From positions 124,001-188,000 of the forward strand of contig JAOANU010000003.1 in the NCBI GenBank assembly GCA_034387635.1: a stretch of 64,000 bases of DNA, in the 5' to 3' direction. The notes beneath the pieces were generated by a model. That model did no database searches and had not been told where the DNA came from. It worked only from the letters and a program-made list of their open reading frames with translations. Source of the stretch: Rhodosporidiobolus odoratus. Taxonomy: Eukaryota > Basidiomycota > Microbotryomycetes > Sporidiobolales > Sporidiobolaceae. Both the position numbers and the translations under genes were made by a program. Shown in pieces: positions 48,128 to 60,162 of the stretch (positions within the stretch are counted from its first letter, which is position 1; each line of letters begins with the position of its first letter).

Positions 48128-51100
48128 TTATATTTCCAGCTCAATCTGCTCCGTCCTCCCTCTCGTATCAGCCACACTGACACTCCTACTCGCGCTTCTC
48201 CCCCTCCCTGTACCTTTCTTTCGCTTCGTTCTCCGTCCACCGCCGTCCACCTCCCCATCCTCCTGCTCCGAGGTATCTCTCGTGCCTTCCTTGCTTTCCA
48301 CCACCCTCGTTACCTCGACGTCTACTGATCCGTCTGACGCGGCTGAGGCGCCGTGGAGGACGTCGAGCCAGACTTTTTGGGTTTCGGAGAGCGAGTCGCC
48401 GGGACCTTTGATTTCGGCAAAGAGGACGCGGTGGGTTGAGGGATTCCAGAGACTGCACGAGGGCGTACGATGTACGGGAGTAGAGTCGCGATGGATCCGT
48501 CAGTCCTCAAGTCCATGCAGTGATCGCCTTCTCGAAATCACGAAGAGGTAGCGAGAAGGGCAAGAAGAAATGAGGACGTACCACAGATCGGGAATTCCTC
48601 CCGTTCGATGCCCATACTCCTCAACAAAGACAGTCAAGATAGCCGCCAATGCCGCTCCGCCCATGCACTACAGGCGGCGAAGAGCTGCTTCAAGAACCGT
48701 TTTCTCGACCGCAGGAATGCCAAAGCGTGAAGCGGAAAAGACTGACCTCGACAATCTCTAGCAGATCTTGCTTCTCGAACCTGTCCCAGTTCGTTCCGAC
48801 TGCCCATGTGTTCAGCGGCCGTTCTCGTTCGTCGACTTCTTCGAGGAAGGTACCGGCCTGTCCTGCTTGGATAGCGGCGATGCGAGCGATGATGGCCGGG
48901 CGGCGGACTGACCGAGGGAATTCAAGGAGGCGCAACGTCAGTCAAAGGACGCGAGAATGCACGTCGTTCCAAGACAGGCCATGAGAAAGAAACGTACCGA
49001 CTGCGAAAGCATCACTGGAAAGGTCGAGCGGAGCCGACTGGTATGGGGTCTCGAAGACGCCGTCGACGGGGGAGAAGATAATGTCCCAAAAGATGAGAGC
49101 GAACTGAGCAAGGGAGAAAAGTAAGTTTCCGATGCCTACCAAGGGAGGGGAGAAAGCGAGAGGAATGCGCACGATCATGGTCAAGACGCCGTTCTCGGAG
49201 TGAAAGCTGCAGAGGCAGGCAGTTCAGGGGAGCCGCGCGCTTCACAGTACCAGCGTAAGTAGGAGAATTTCACGCACCCTTTCCACCCCTCCCTGACATA
49301 CTGCTCTAAGCACAGCTCCTCCACCGTTCCTTCCGCCCCATCGCTAAGCCTCCAGACGCTCTTCTTCCCTATTGTGGGCGTATCGACCCTCTCGCCGTCC
49401 ATCGTCCTGGTTTTTGGCTTGGCTAGCAGTTCTTTACCGCCATTCAAGTGCGGAGGGGGACTACCGAACGAGAGAGCAGATCGCAGCCGAGCAATGCGGC
49501 GATGTAGAGAGGACTTGTAGACTGAAAATCAGAATGAGGTTAGCGCACGAACTCGGTAACGGCGGGAAAAGGAGGAGACACGTACTGAGATGTGTGAAAG
49601 GATCCGCCAGCCCTTTCTCGCACAGTACCAGCGCTTCCTCCAATCTCAAGCGTTTCTCCTTATCGAGCACCTTCCCACCTTCTTCGACTACTTCTCCCTC
49701 GTCCTCGTCGGTTTCCTCTTTCTTCGCCTGTGCCTTCTTCGCCTTTGTCTTCCCCCTCTTCTTCCCCTTGACGACCTGCGGCTTCGGCTTTGGCTTCTCC
49801 TCCTCCTCTTCGTCGAGCGGCGCGGTGGTGGTTGACGCGAAAGAACAGGCAGTTGAGGTACCCGGGTACCTCATCAAGATGAGCGCAAGGCGGTCGTACC
49901 AATCACCTCTTTTACCTCGTCGAAAGGAGGTCTGAGAAAGGAGCTGGCGCAGGATGGTAGCTTCTCGGGTATGTTCGCCCTGCGAAAACATGAAGCCGGC
50001 TCAGCGAGTTTCGTCAGTGGTGAAGTCAGCGGCGGAGCAGGGCGAGCGCACCAATTTTGCGTAGCACGCCGCAGCCTTGTAAGCGGCTCGAGCCAGTGGC
50101 CATCCAGGATGGAAACGGCGACTATAGTCCGAGACAGTCAGCTCGTCTCGACCCGTCAGGTGATAGAGCAGGCGCGCGGAAACGATAGAGAAAGAACTAA
50201 GAGGTAGACATACCGGTAGTAGAGCAGCCGTTTCTCATCGTCGTCCTTCGTCGCATTCATCTCCGTCTCGGCCTCTTCACACAATCTCACCCATTCCTCC
50301 TCCATCCCAGAATCCCAAATATCCGCTCCTCGTCTATACCTCGCCAACTTCTCCTCCTTACTTTCCTTTTCAACCTTTTTCTTCCCCGTGACCAGGCCGG
50401 CCGCCCAAGCCCCATCGAGACATTCTTCGAGCTGTTTCTCAATCTCGACGGCCTGTTCGAAGTAAAGGAGGACGAAACGAGAGGGGAAGATGGAGAAGGA
50501 ACGGGAGACGGTGTAGGAAGGGTAGCGGCGCTTGCCGAAGCGAGCGAGGAGGGATGAGGTGAGAGCGGAAGTCGAGACTGCGGTATAGGAGGTACGATGG
50601 TAGACCAGAGAGACGCGCTGGAAGAGGAGGAGGTAGGAAGGATGTAGGCGGATGACGGGACCTGCGGATCAAGTTCTGCTTAGCGATGCCAGACCACTAC
50701 GAAGAGATGGGAGGCGCACCGATGAGTGACAGAGCCTGTCTCACTACAACGCTGGACTGCGTGAGTTTCTTACCAGAGGCATCGTACCCTACCCCTAAAG
50801 ATCCTGACGGAGACCGCTGCATCCCTGCGCTCTTCTTCTGTTTCTTCGGGCCCGCACCGTTACGATGTGGCGGCGCAGGCGCAGCGAAGAACGATAGTGT
50901 CGATTGATTCGAGGTTCTCAGAAGTCCCTGGGTCCAGTCTTGGCGCTGGAGAAGGCAACGCAGGTGAGTGAAGGCAAGCAGGAAAGATTACGAGGACGTA
51001 CCGTTGCCCTTCCAGTCGGGACCTTCACCTTCATCCTCTTACCTAGCGCAGCAAGCTCATCACCGCTCAGTAAGCTCAAGACCGCTTCGGGCTCCTCATC

Positions 51101-52123
51101 CCTAGCCAGATCCTCTGCCGACCAAGCAAGGCGCCAAAAGTCCTCCTCGACCGGTGTCGGGGGAAGCGTCCGTGGGCGGACAGGCGGATACGGGGAAGGT
51201 ACCACCTCGGGTTGTTTGCCACGCGCTTTTGCTGACCTCCGAGTAGGCCGAGCTGGACGAACGGGAGAATCGGTCAGGTCGAGAATATTATCGTCGGAGT
51301 CGCTCAGCGTGAGGTCGAGGGTGATGCCGTCTTCTTTCTTTACTTTCGGTGGAGGCGTAGTAGGTCGAGTGCGAGGTGGTGAAGAAGGACCGGCAACGGG
51401 CTCTGCCGTCTCGGCTGGGATGGCAGGCTTCTCTTCAGTTTGGACGGAGGTCGTTGCGAAGGTGCGAAGGTCGACCGTACGCCAGAGCTCGGCGAGCGCT
51501 GCGTCAATGTCGGTGATATCGCTTGGCCAGACGATCTTTTCTTCCGCTGGTGTATCGGCGAGAGAAGGCGAATCGAGCGGGTCGGCACCGGCGGTAAGAG
51601 CAGGAGATTCGGAAGGGGTGCGTCGCGGCGGGGAGGGAGCAGTAGAGTTGGACCTATCAGCTGTTGGGGAAGTAGTCTTTGACGAGGTGTACGAGTTGCG
51701 GAAAGAGGATACGCGAATCCACCCATGCTTGCGGAGGAAAAGTCGCATGAACAGGTAGCGCGTCTGGTCTGTGAGCCCATTGTCAGCTAATAGTGCTTGT
51801 ACGTGTCAAGTAGAAGGCGTACAGTCGAGATCCCTCCAGCGCTTCAAGGCTGCCTGCTCCTCCTCGCTAAACAGAAACGCTTCGTGAGAAAGGACGGCGT
51901 CGAGCATCTCGTCTGCCGCCTGGACATAGATGCTCGAGCGTTGTAATATCTTCTCCTCCTGCTGCGCCTCCTCCCCAATCTGCGCGTGACCGCCGTCGTC
52001 CATCGGTTCGAGTGAGGTGGTGCCGGTGTCGGTGATCGATGGCGGCGAAGGCGGCAGCGCTGGCGGCAGCGCTGGCGGCAGCGCTGGCGCGCAGGATAGC
52101 GTAGTAGCTGTGTCAAGCTCCAT
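48128..52123 (-). CDS. FAN1: Fanconi-associated nuclease 1 (VRR-NUC structure-specific nuclease)
   Basis: FAN1 is a 5' flap endo/exonuclease acting on DNA interstrand crosslinks in the nucleus. Start 52123 (MELDTATTLSCAPALPPALP); the N-terminal ALPP repeat is encoded by 12-bp tandem units at 52047-52085. Then YVQAADEMLDAVLSHEAFLF, RYLFMRLFLRKHGWIRVSSF (family: YLFVRLFLRK), an acidic/Pro-rich linker including TLDLTLSDSDDNILDLTDSP, and an SAP-like segment AVLSLLSGDELAALGKRMKV. Middle exons give the TPR-like helical region. The C-terminal VRR-NUC domain is clear: VEEYGHRTGGIPDLC, LWNPSTHRVLFAEIKGPGDS and LSETQKVWLDVLH, with the PD...E-x-K catalytic motif. A charged tail ends TEQIELEI, stop 48128-48130. 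About a dozen introns. Confidence 0.88.
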
Positions 52124-52498
52124 CTTAGCACTGCAAGCCGTAAGCCGTCGTCGAGGTTAAGGTGGCAAAGTCGCGTTGCGGAGCGACGTCGAAGCCAAAA
52201 TGAGTGAGATTGGTTTCGCATCCTTCCGGAGTCGCTGAGGGACTCAGAGAAAGGAATGAAACGCCACTTCCAGGACTCGCGCTAAAAGTACGAAGACGCT
52301 GCAGGCAGGGAATGAAAAAGCAGCTCCGGGATTTTCCTTCCGTTCTTTGACACACTTCTCCGCTCTCATACGCACTATCCCAGTCTTTGTATCACCATAC
52401 AGCGTGGGAGACTACCTGATCGCCGTCTGCCTGAAAACCCTCTGACTCATTCTGCCCAAATCCCCGCTACTCCCACCCTCTTGTTCCCCCCCCGCTCT
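52124..52498. other. Intergenic region upstream of FAN1
   Basis: 375 bp holding the FAN1 promoter and the 3' side of the F-box-like remnant. No gene seen. Confidence 0.35.
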
Positions 52499-53904
52499 TC
52501 ACACAGTCTCAAGACTCTGCCCACGTCGTTCCACATCTCCCTCTGTGTCTGCTAGATCTAATCCCTCATAAGGATGCCAATGCGTCTTCGAGCTCCACTC
52601 CAGCCGCTCGACAGCAATCCCGAACGACGGCAACTTGTTCAGGTTTGGCATTGTACACCGCAGAGATCCGTACGCTTACGAGCTTAGGGCGATACCAGTC
52701 GAAGAGGGGAGGAAGTGACGGGAGGACGTCGGCGGAAAAGTTCATGAAGACGACACGACATGCTCCAGAGGCGCATTATGGAAGGGAGGAAGGACTGGAG
52801 AGAGATTGAGGCCGGAATTGATTGTCAGGTAACGGAGAGATGCGAAGTGGAGAGGCGTAGGGAGGAAGGCTGATGAGTCGGGAAAAATTATCGGGTCGTG
52901 TTCAACGAGTAAGAGTTTTGTAGAGAACGAGGCGGGGGCGAAGAAAGGCGATGAGTTTATCGAGACGGCTAATTATGCTGCCGCAGAGCTCGAGGTACTG
53001 TAAAGGGACGTTGGCTGGATAGTGAGGAAGTCCAGAGGGCTGAGGGAAGTCGGCTGAGAGGCTGCCTACGCGCCTAGGAGAGATCAGAGTGGTCTACAGT
53101 CCTTCGCAGTCGCCGGGTGGAGACGTGGAGCGCGACTTGAAGCCCCAATCATTCAGCGTCATGACTCAATCTCTGGTGCAGACTCGAGGAGGCGTTTCAA
53201 ATAGGGGAAGATAATGGGCTCGTCGAGGTCGCCGACAAAGTCGATCGAACGAAGCCGAAGGCGCGGGGCCGCCCTGATACACGCCTCAAAGGCAATATAC
53301 TGCCGGCCGGTAGTGTCTCGTCGTGCTCCTGCTGTCAATCCACACGCTTGGGTGGAAAGGCAGAAAATCGACTTTGCTCAGCCTCGGGCAGGACCGATGA
53401 TTCGGGCGTAGAGAGTTCCCCGCACCCGCAACGTTCGACTGTGGACGGTCTCGCGAGAGCCCGGTCATCCCGTAGGTAGGATGGAATGCTGTCGAGGCCC
53501 TGTAAAGTACAGCCTCGGGCTTCGCTGCTGTTGAAGTCCCATTGAAGGGTTGTGACGAAACGGGCGATGCGTGGGATGTCGCGGGCGACGATAAATGCAG
53601 AGTCGAGAGAGCGGCGAGTGAGATCAATCCGCTACTTCCGAGGAGATCAAGACAACTCGTAGTCCATAAAAATCCAAGCAAAAGCGACGCACTGCAAAGA
53701 GCACCTCGCCAGCGATTTCTGCCATCTCACGGTTGGCGAGCCTTGCCCCTCCGTTGAACGTGCCCGTGCAGATTCATTGGTCTGGTTGCTCCCGCAGGCG
53801 AATCGTAGAATGGCGATCTTGAGCTCAGGGGCGAGGGCTATCAAGGTCGGGAGTGGGCGGGCGGAGGAGAGAGGTAAATCGGGTTGCACGGCGGAGGGCT
53901 CCAT
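52499..53904 (-). pseudogene. F-box/leucine-rich-repeat-like gene 1, probably decayed
   Basis: Minus-strand reading starts MEPSAVQPDLPLSSARPLPT, then LIALAPELKIAILRFACG, an F-box-like start. It continues in another frame as ANREMAEIAGEVLFA, VRRFCLDFYGLRVVLISSEV, then stops at a TGA (frame of EVAD). A downstream frame reads DLTRRSLDSAFIVARDIPRI, ARFVTTLQWDFNSSEARGCT. LRR-like stretches follow: LLLVEHDPIIFPDSSAFLPT, LHFASLRYLTINSGLNLSPV. It ends PNLNKLPSFGIAVERLEWSS...SLETV at 52499. Several frame changes are not explained by good splice sites. It shares its layout with the gene at 58117-59424; AADC-2 lies between them. If introns explain the breaks it could be functional. Confidence 0.5.
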
Positions 53905-55132
53905 AGTTGGACGGCGGAGGCGTGTATACTCGAGGTTGATAGTCCTCGTTCAATAGAGCAGCAAAGAAGGCGACGGTAAGCTAAAGAAACAGGAGGTGAA
54001 GCGGTCACAGCCACAGCCATGCTTTTCCGCATCGCTTGCTTTTATTGGTATTGCTCGCTTGCAGGCGCGATTCGATGCTTGGGCAGTCTGACTAGGCATC
54101 TTTTGGTGGTAGGGGCGGACGGGCGCATCTGTACACCTTGACGAGTAAGAAGCGCGGAGAAGAAAAGCGGAAAGATCTGAGTCGGCGCAGTCTCCCACTG
54201 ACCAGGCGGCTCAGTCTAGAGCAAGACGAGAGTCAGTCCGCAGGATCGTACCAAAGTCAGGAGCTAGGCGTACCGTCAAGATGGCTCCGTCGGAAACGCT
54301 TCGTAATAGTCAGGTGCTGTCTAGGCTGCGTTCCGCCGTGAGACCGCGAGCAGGGTTGCACATTGGGTGCACAAACGTAGCGTGACGCTTCTTGTCTCGG
54401 TGACAATGCCGGAGGTAGACAGCCGAAGCGCTTGGCGCCGTGACGGCGAGGTGAATGCGTGGTGAATGCAGCTACAGCCACTTGTGCTACGAAGGCGGGT
54501 CGTCCGAGGCGCCAGTATGACGCGTAGCAATAATATTATGGCACGAGTTTGTTGGGCGCCGAACAACGCCTTGTCCTTCTGCAGCGGTTCAGGGGGACTA
54601 GGCGAGCCGGCCCGGCCGTAGCTTGTTCTTCCTTTCCCTCCAGCCCCTGCTACCCTCGCTCGCGCTGCTTGCATCTGTGATGCTTTCACGCAACGGCATA
54701 TACGCTTTACACCTTCAGCCGACATCACACCTGGTGTACCGCCGGTATGAGAAAACGCCGGCGAGGAAACGGAGACACCTGCAGGACTTGTACGCACCAT
54801 GAGAGGCACCACGGTCTGCCGGTACAAGCTGACAGGGACGCTAGAGAACGCTCAGATAGAGGCAGAAGCCGCTCGATTACTTCGGAGAAGCCGTGGGGCA
54901 CCATTTCCTCACATGATGCCAGCGGGTTGCCTGCTTTCCGTTTTCCGTGGCTTCGCCGTTTCCTGCTTCCTTCTTCCTCTTCCTTGCCGATACAGCTACG
55001 TAGATCCAGAACGCAGACCTACCATTCGACGCTGCAACGCTTGCTACCGACACTGCTACATCGTCGAGCTTTTTCTCCTTCGCCCGTTTTCCTTCCTTTT
55101 ATCGCCTCCTCACAACCGTCGTTCGCCTCGAG
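53905..55132. other. Spacer upstream of AADC-2
   Basis: 1.2 kb between the F-box-like remnant and the decarboxylase start. Contains short Ser/Arg-rich frames only. It should hold the AADC-2 promoter. Confidence 0.4.
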
Positions 55133-57623
55133 ATGGATCGAGAACAGTGCGTAATGCCTCCCTGTATGCACTCGCTTGGACTTTAGCTGATAAGACTCGT
55201 GCGCTGGCAGGTTTCGCAAAGCGGCATACCAGGCCGTCGACCGGCGAGTCCACCTTGTGCTCTACTTCGAGCGTACGTACTGACCTGACTCAGCACGACC
55301 CACAGTATCTGCGACTACTTCGAGGATATCGAATCCTACGACGTCGTGCCCGATGTGCAGCCGGGAGATATCGCCAAACTTATCGCCAGTTCGTGTCGTT
55401 TTTCTCCCCCCTTACCTCCCTCCTTGCTTGGTTCTAAGTATCCCTTCTTCGATACAGAGAAAGCTCCAGCGAGGGGCGAGCCTTGGGAAGCTATCTCGAA
55501 CGACTTTGATCGGGTCATTCTCCCTGGGTGCGCGTTTCCTCCTCGATCACGCTTCCTTACTAAACTGACTAAAGCTTCGACTTCGTACGCAGCATTGTGA
55601 GCTTTACCAGTACTCGCTCTACGACTAGACATCCCTGACAAGCCTCGTTTGTACAGACACACTGGCAGCACCCCAACTTTTTTGCGTACTTCCCAGCAAA
55701 TGTACGTTCACTTCCTCCTTCCGCAGCAGCTCGAAGCTCAACAGGAGCGAGTCATGTCACAGACGACATACGAATGTATTCTCGCCGATATGTATGCGGG
55801 GGCAGTCAGTAACCCTGGGTTCGTTGTTTCCATTTTCCCCCTCCGACCTCGTCTGACCCTATTGCCGTTCTACAGGTTCAACTGGCTCTGCTCCCCTGCA
55901 TGTACCGAGTTGGAGTCTGTAGTGATGGACTGGGTCGCTAAGCTGCTGGGTCTCGACGAGACCTGGTGGAACGAAGGCAAAGTCGCGGGAGGGGTCATTC
56001 AAGTGAGCGCTTCTTCATTCTCGTTTCCCGCCCATCTGGAGGCTATCGAAGCCATCTCACTGCTGAACAGCATGTCTTCGCTATAGGGCTCGGCGCACGA
56101 ATCTCTCCTCACGGTCTGCACCGCGGCCCGCAAGCGCTACCTCACATTGAACCCCGACAGCAACTTGGAGGATCTCGTCATCGTGGGAACAACGCAGACG
56201 CATTCTCTCGGAGCGAAAGCAGCATTGGTACTGGGTCTGAGCTTTCATGCCGTCGAGACCAAGGCGGAGGACAACTGGGGTCTTCGCGGAAAGGCTTTGC
56301 GCGACGAGCTTGAGAAGCTGAAGGCGGATGGGAAGAGGCCATTCATCCTCAGTACGGTCCCTATGCCGGTGCCCTGTCTCGGATGTCACACTGACTACCG
56401 GTGTACCGCAGTTGCCACCCTCGGCTCGACTTCGACCGGCGCTATCGACGATCTGCCCGAGATCACCGCAGTCAGTGTGCTACTTCCGCTCTACTTGACC
56501 ACCTTGTTGCACGCTGAACAGTATTTTGCAGCTGCGGACTATCCCGACCTCTTTCTACACGTCGACGCTGCTTGGGCGGGGGTTTTCCTTGCTCTCCCGG
56601 AATGTCGCAAGGAAGCTCACCTCGACATGATCAATGGTCGAGCTACCGGAGGCAGGGAAGCAAATGGAGTACCAGCGCAACCCGCAAGAGGCGAGGTTCA
56701 CTCTTTCTGCAGTGCGTTCTTCTTTCTTTCTAAACCAGGCAACCGGATCATGCGTTGATGGTTTTTTCTTTCCCCCCCCCCTCCTTTTCTTCCGATATCC
56801 CTTCATCAGCCAACCTGCATAAGTACGCTCATAGCTGCTCTACAGCTCTGTTCCTCCCCCGCTGCTGACAAACAGAATCGGTAAACCTGCAGAAGCGGAC
56901 TAGTCACTCTCGATGCCTCCACTCTATGGTACGCTGTCCACGCATTTCATTCCGCATCTTGTGTACTCATCCTGCTCATGCATCAGGGTCCGAGACCGCG
57001 CTCTCCTCACCTCCGCCCTAGACGTGACCCCCCCCTACCTCCGCACCCCCCAATCCACCTCAAACGCAAACCTCGACTCCGACTTCCGCAACATGCAACT
57101 CGCCCTTGGTCGTCGTTTCCGCTCCCTCAAAGTCTGGTTCACCCTTCGCTCTTATGGCTCAGAAGGATTTCAAGCACACTTTCGTAGGTTGATTGGGCTG
57201 GGACAGGTGTTTGAGGGGTTGGTGCTCGGTTCTGCAAGAGGCGGCGAGGGAGAGGGCTTGGAGGGAGTAGAATTGTTTACGCCGCGGAGGTTCAGCTTGG
57301 TTGTTCTAAGGGTACGTTCGACCCTAAAGCAGGAGGAACGGGACCGGGCGACCTCGTCGAAGAAGGAGGAAGAGAAGACGTTCGACCTTCTCAAGTACGA
57401 AAATGCTCTCAACGCCTCCCTCATCCGCATCGCCAACACCGACCGATCATTACTACTTACGCCTACGACTGTCGACGGATACAACTGCGTGAGAATTGCG
57501 CTTGGTGGGCCGTTTGTGGAGAAGAGGCATCTTGAGGGGTTGGTGGGGAAGTTGAGGATTATGATTAGGCAGGCGAGGGAGGAGATGGTCGAGTCGCAGG
57601 ATGGTGAGGCTTATACGAGGTAG
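55133..57623 (+). CDS. Aromatic-L-amino-acid decarboxylase-like protein, copy 2
   Basis: A PLP-dependent group II decarboxylase, paralogue of 3666-6080. Exon 1 is 14 nt (55133-55146, MDREQ with a split Gln codon). Exon 2 starts at 55211 (FRKAAYQAVD) and is followed by a GC-AG intron (gcgagt). Exon 3 starts at 55307 (ICDYFEDIESYDVVPDVQPG). Then KAPARGEPWEAISNDFDRVI, the 4-nt exon CATT at 55593-55596 that completes G-I of LPGITHW, THWQHPNFFAYFPAN, TTYECILADMYAGAVSNPGF, NWLCSPACTELESVVMDWVA, THSLGAKAALVLGL, YPDLFLHVDAAWAG, and the 13-nt exon 56810-56822 (T-N-L-H-K, catalytic Lys). It ends with WVRDRALLTSALDVTPPYLR and a C-terminal domain with a longer charged loop (KQEERDRATSSKKEEEKTFD) than copy 1. 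It appears intact, about 500 residues; substrate unknown. Confidence 0.85.
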
Positions 57624-58116
57624 AAGGCGTCAAGGCCGAGAGTGGGTTAGAGTATCTATTGTAGCCTTAGTATGTCCATGTTTTTTGTGTGCTGTACTTT
57701 CGAGCGAAGTCGTGATCAAATGTTAGATAGCTCTTTGCACTACTTATTCGCAGTAATAGTACGAGTACACGAAGGTAGTTGCTGCATTGGCTCAGCCACG
57801 AGACAAGCGGACAAGCGACCGAAAACAGAGACTGGGAAGAACCGTTTCCTGCATGTCCCCGCTCCCTGCCTCCGGTACGCCTGCTCACCATCCCGAATCC
57901 ACCCCCTCCTGCATTAAGATAACGCCCTGTAGCTCTTCATCGTCCGCCTGTCCCGCCGTCGAGTTGCCATAAACAGGGGGTCTTTTCCTTCCTTTGCCTT
58001 GATTCCACCTCCTGCCCCACGTCGTCCCGCTCTATCTTGATCTTCTCGCTGAATGCAAAGCTTTTCCCATGGTACCACTCGCGAACGGCGCGAACGGGGC
58101 GAGTATACCGTCTCTT
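57624..58116. other. Intergenic region downstream of AADC-2
   Basis: About 490 bp; AADC-2 3' end and the 3' side of the second F-box-like remnant. No separate gene seen. Confidence 0.35.
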
Positions 58117-59424
58117 TCATGGGCGGATAGATGGATACGTCAAGCTGACGGAAAGTCGAAAGATAAGATGGGGCTGGAGGGCTTGCGGAAGGGAAGGGAG
58201 TACGTCGGGACAGCAATTGATCATTCCGAGATGGGTGAGAGGGGATGCCGAGAAGAGGTCGAGGACGAGGGGGACGAAAGGGGACCGTAATTTGGGAGGA
58301 AGGTGGGTCAAGGAACGAAAGCTACGGTTGGTAGTGTCGATTGCACTTGAAGGGGGGCTTGAGGGGAAAGGGGTGCCGCTCATCAGACCGAACGTTGATT
58401 GAACGATATGGCGAGAGCGTACAGTGGGGGACAACGGGCGAAGGAACGATATGAAGTTGCAAGGGTCAGGCTTAAGAAGGTCGCCCCGAAGCTGCAGTCT
58501 CTCCAGCTGCCCACTCAGAGGCGCATCACTTGCGTAACTGAGCATCGGGGGATCTGGGGAATCTGTCGAGCTCCTTTGTTGGTTCGTAGACCGGTAATGG
58601 CGTGCCAGATCTCGTCGAAACTGTCGGTCCCGTTGGACTGGACGAAATTACTCGTCAGAACCTTCAAAACGATTTTCTCCAAGTTGACCGCGGCGGCGAG
58701 CAGACGGAGAAGTAGAGGTGGAATAATGCGACAGCCCAGGATAGCCGACACATGAAGTGTGCGAGGGGTTGTCGCCTTGATGATGCAGGCTTTAAATGCG
58801 GTATCAGCGAGCATGTGGGTGTCATTGACGAGGTAGGCCTCTGGATGTCAAGGCCTGAACTGGATTCCCTGTAGATTTGGGATCGCTGCGATAATTGCCC
58901 CGTATAGGAAACCTGGCGCGCGAAGCCCGCGAAGATCGTCGTCAGGCAGCACATGTGCAGGGCCTGCCAAGGTCTCCATGGCGTGTATAAGCGAGGTTGT
59001 CAACATGTCGCTGCCAATGGCGGCAAGTGCGCCGTGGTTGTCCCATACGAGTTCGCGGATCTTGGGCGAGGTGGAAGGAAGGATATCGCAGGCAAAGGAA
59101 AGTGTCGAGGCGAGACCGCCACGGGCCAGGTCGACTCTCTACTCACGGCTTCGAGATCGTCAGCCATTGGTAGGTCAGAGCGAGGTACCACGCACCTGGA
59201 AGAGCATCTCTCCAATGATTTCCCCCATTTCTCGGTTTACCAACCACAAGCCCGTCACATCCGACGCCCTCCGGAACCAATTTGCCACCTCGGTAGTTGT
59301 GGCGCGCGATAGCCAGCTTGAGCTCCGGGGCGAGAGAGGCGAAGGAGGCTGGCGGACGGGAAAGAGAAGGCGAGGTCGGGAGGGACTGAGTCGGCATGAC
59401 GGATGTATTGACGGGGCGTGACAA
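58117..59424 (-). pseudogene. F-box/leucine-rich-repeat-like gene 2, broken by an in-frame stop
   Basis: Minus-strand reading: SLPTSPSLSRPPASFASLAP, ELKLAIARH; in a shifted frame EVANWFRRASDVTGLWLVNR, EMGEIIGEMLFQ (matches ANREMAEIAGEVLFA of the gene at 52.5-53.9 kb); then GGLASTLSFACDILPSTSPK, IRELVWDNHGALAAIGSDML, AIIAAIPNLQGIQFRP, a TGA at 58848-58850, and in the same frame HPEAYLVNDTHMLADTAFKA, LHVSAILGCRIIPPLLLRLL, AAAVNLEKIVLKVL. Further on come SGQLERLQLRGDLLKPD and LTHLGMINCCPDVLPSLP, LRR-like. The stop inside a frame that is coding on both sides, plus the N-terminal frame change, indicates a pseudogene. The 3' limit is approximate. Confidence 0.55.
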
Positions 59425-60162
59425 GGTGTTGGTGGTAGTATGTGCGCGTGAGAGTGTAAGAAGCCACCCAAGACAAAGCTAACTGCAGCGAATGAGGAGG
59501 CAGGATGGGTCCGAGCAAAAAGTAACTTTTTCTGCCGGCTGCTCGCAATCCCCGCTACCCTGATCCTATCGCATGTGCCACGACGCGCGTTATAAGCAGT
59601 ACAGGCTTTTGACGAGTGGGAAGGCCGGGACGCGCTCGAGAGGAGAAGACTCGGAAGCCAAGAACGCTTTTAATGTGAAAGGAACAGCGAGTAGCTTTGA
59701 GCAGGACTGTAGCGGATGGACTGCTTAGCGAGCGGGAATCTTGAGAAGCGGAAGATGGAACGTACCGTCGCCCAGGGTTCCACTAGCCCGCGAATCCTAC
59801 TCATGCACGCATACGAGCCCGGGAAAACTCGCGTATCACCGCTGCTGCAGCAGACGGTGGTCGTGGCGCATGCTGTTCGTGGCCTACAGCGTAAAGTCAT
59901 ATCGCTGCCGGCGTGTCTGGACTGCACCCTGCACGCAAACTGGATCGCGAGATGCATGTCATCAATTGAGCGAGAGTGAGGGCAGCCCGTGTCGGCGTTG
60001 ATAGCTAGAACTGCTACAGGATGTCGAACCAGCGATAATCTTGTGCTTGGCACAAACACCAAGCTTCTGCTAAGCATTGTTGATGATCCGGAGGTCAATC
60101 AAGAATCGAAAGAAACGTCGTTCGTTCATACCTCACCTCGATCCGCTCAAGCTGAACTAGGG
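59425..60162. other. Intergenic region, no gene seen
   Basis: 738 bp between the F-box-like remnant and the mitochondrial-protein gene; promoter region of the latter. Short frames only. Confidence 0.4.
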
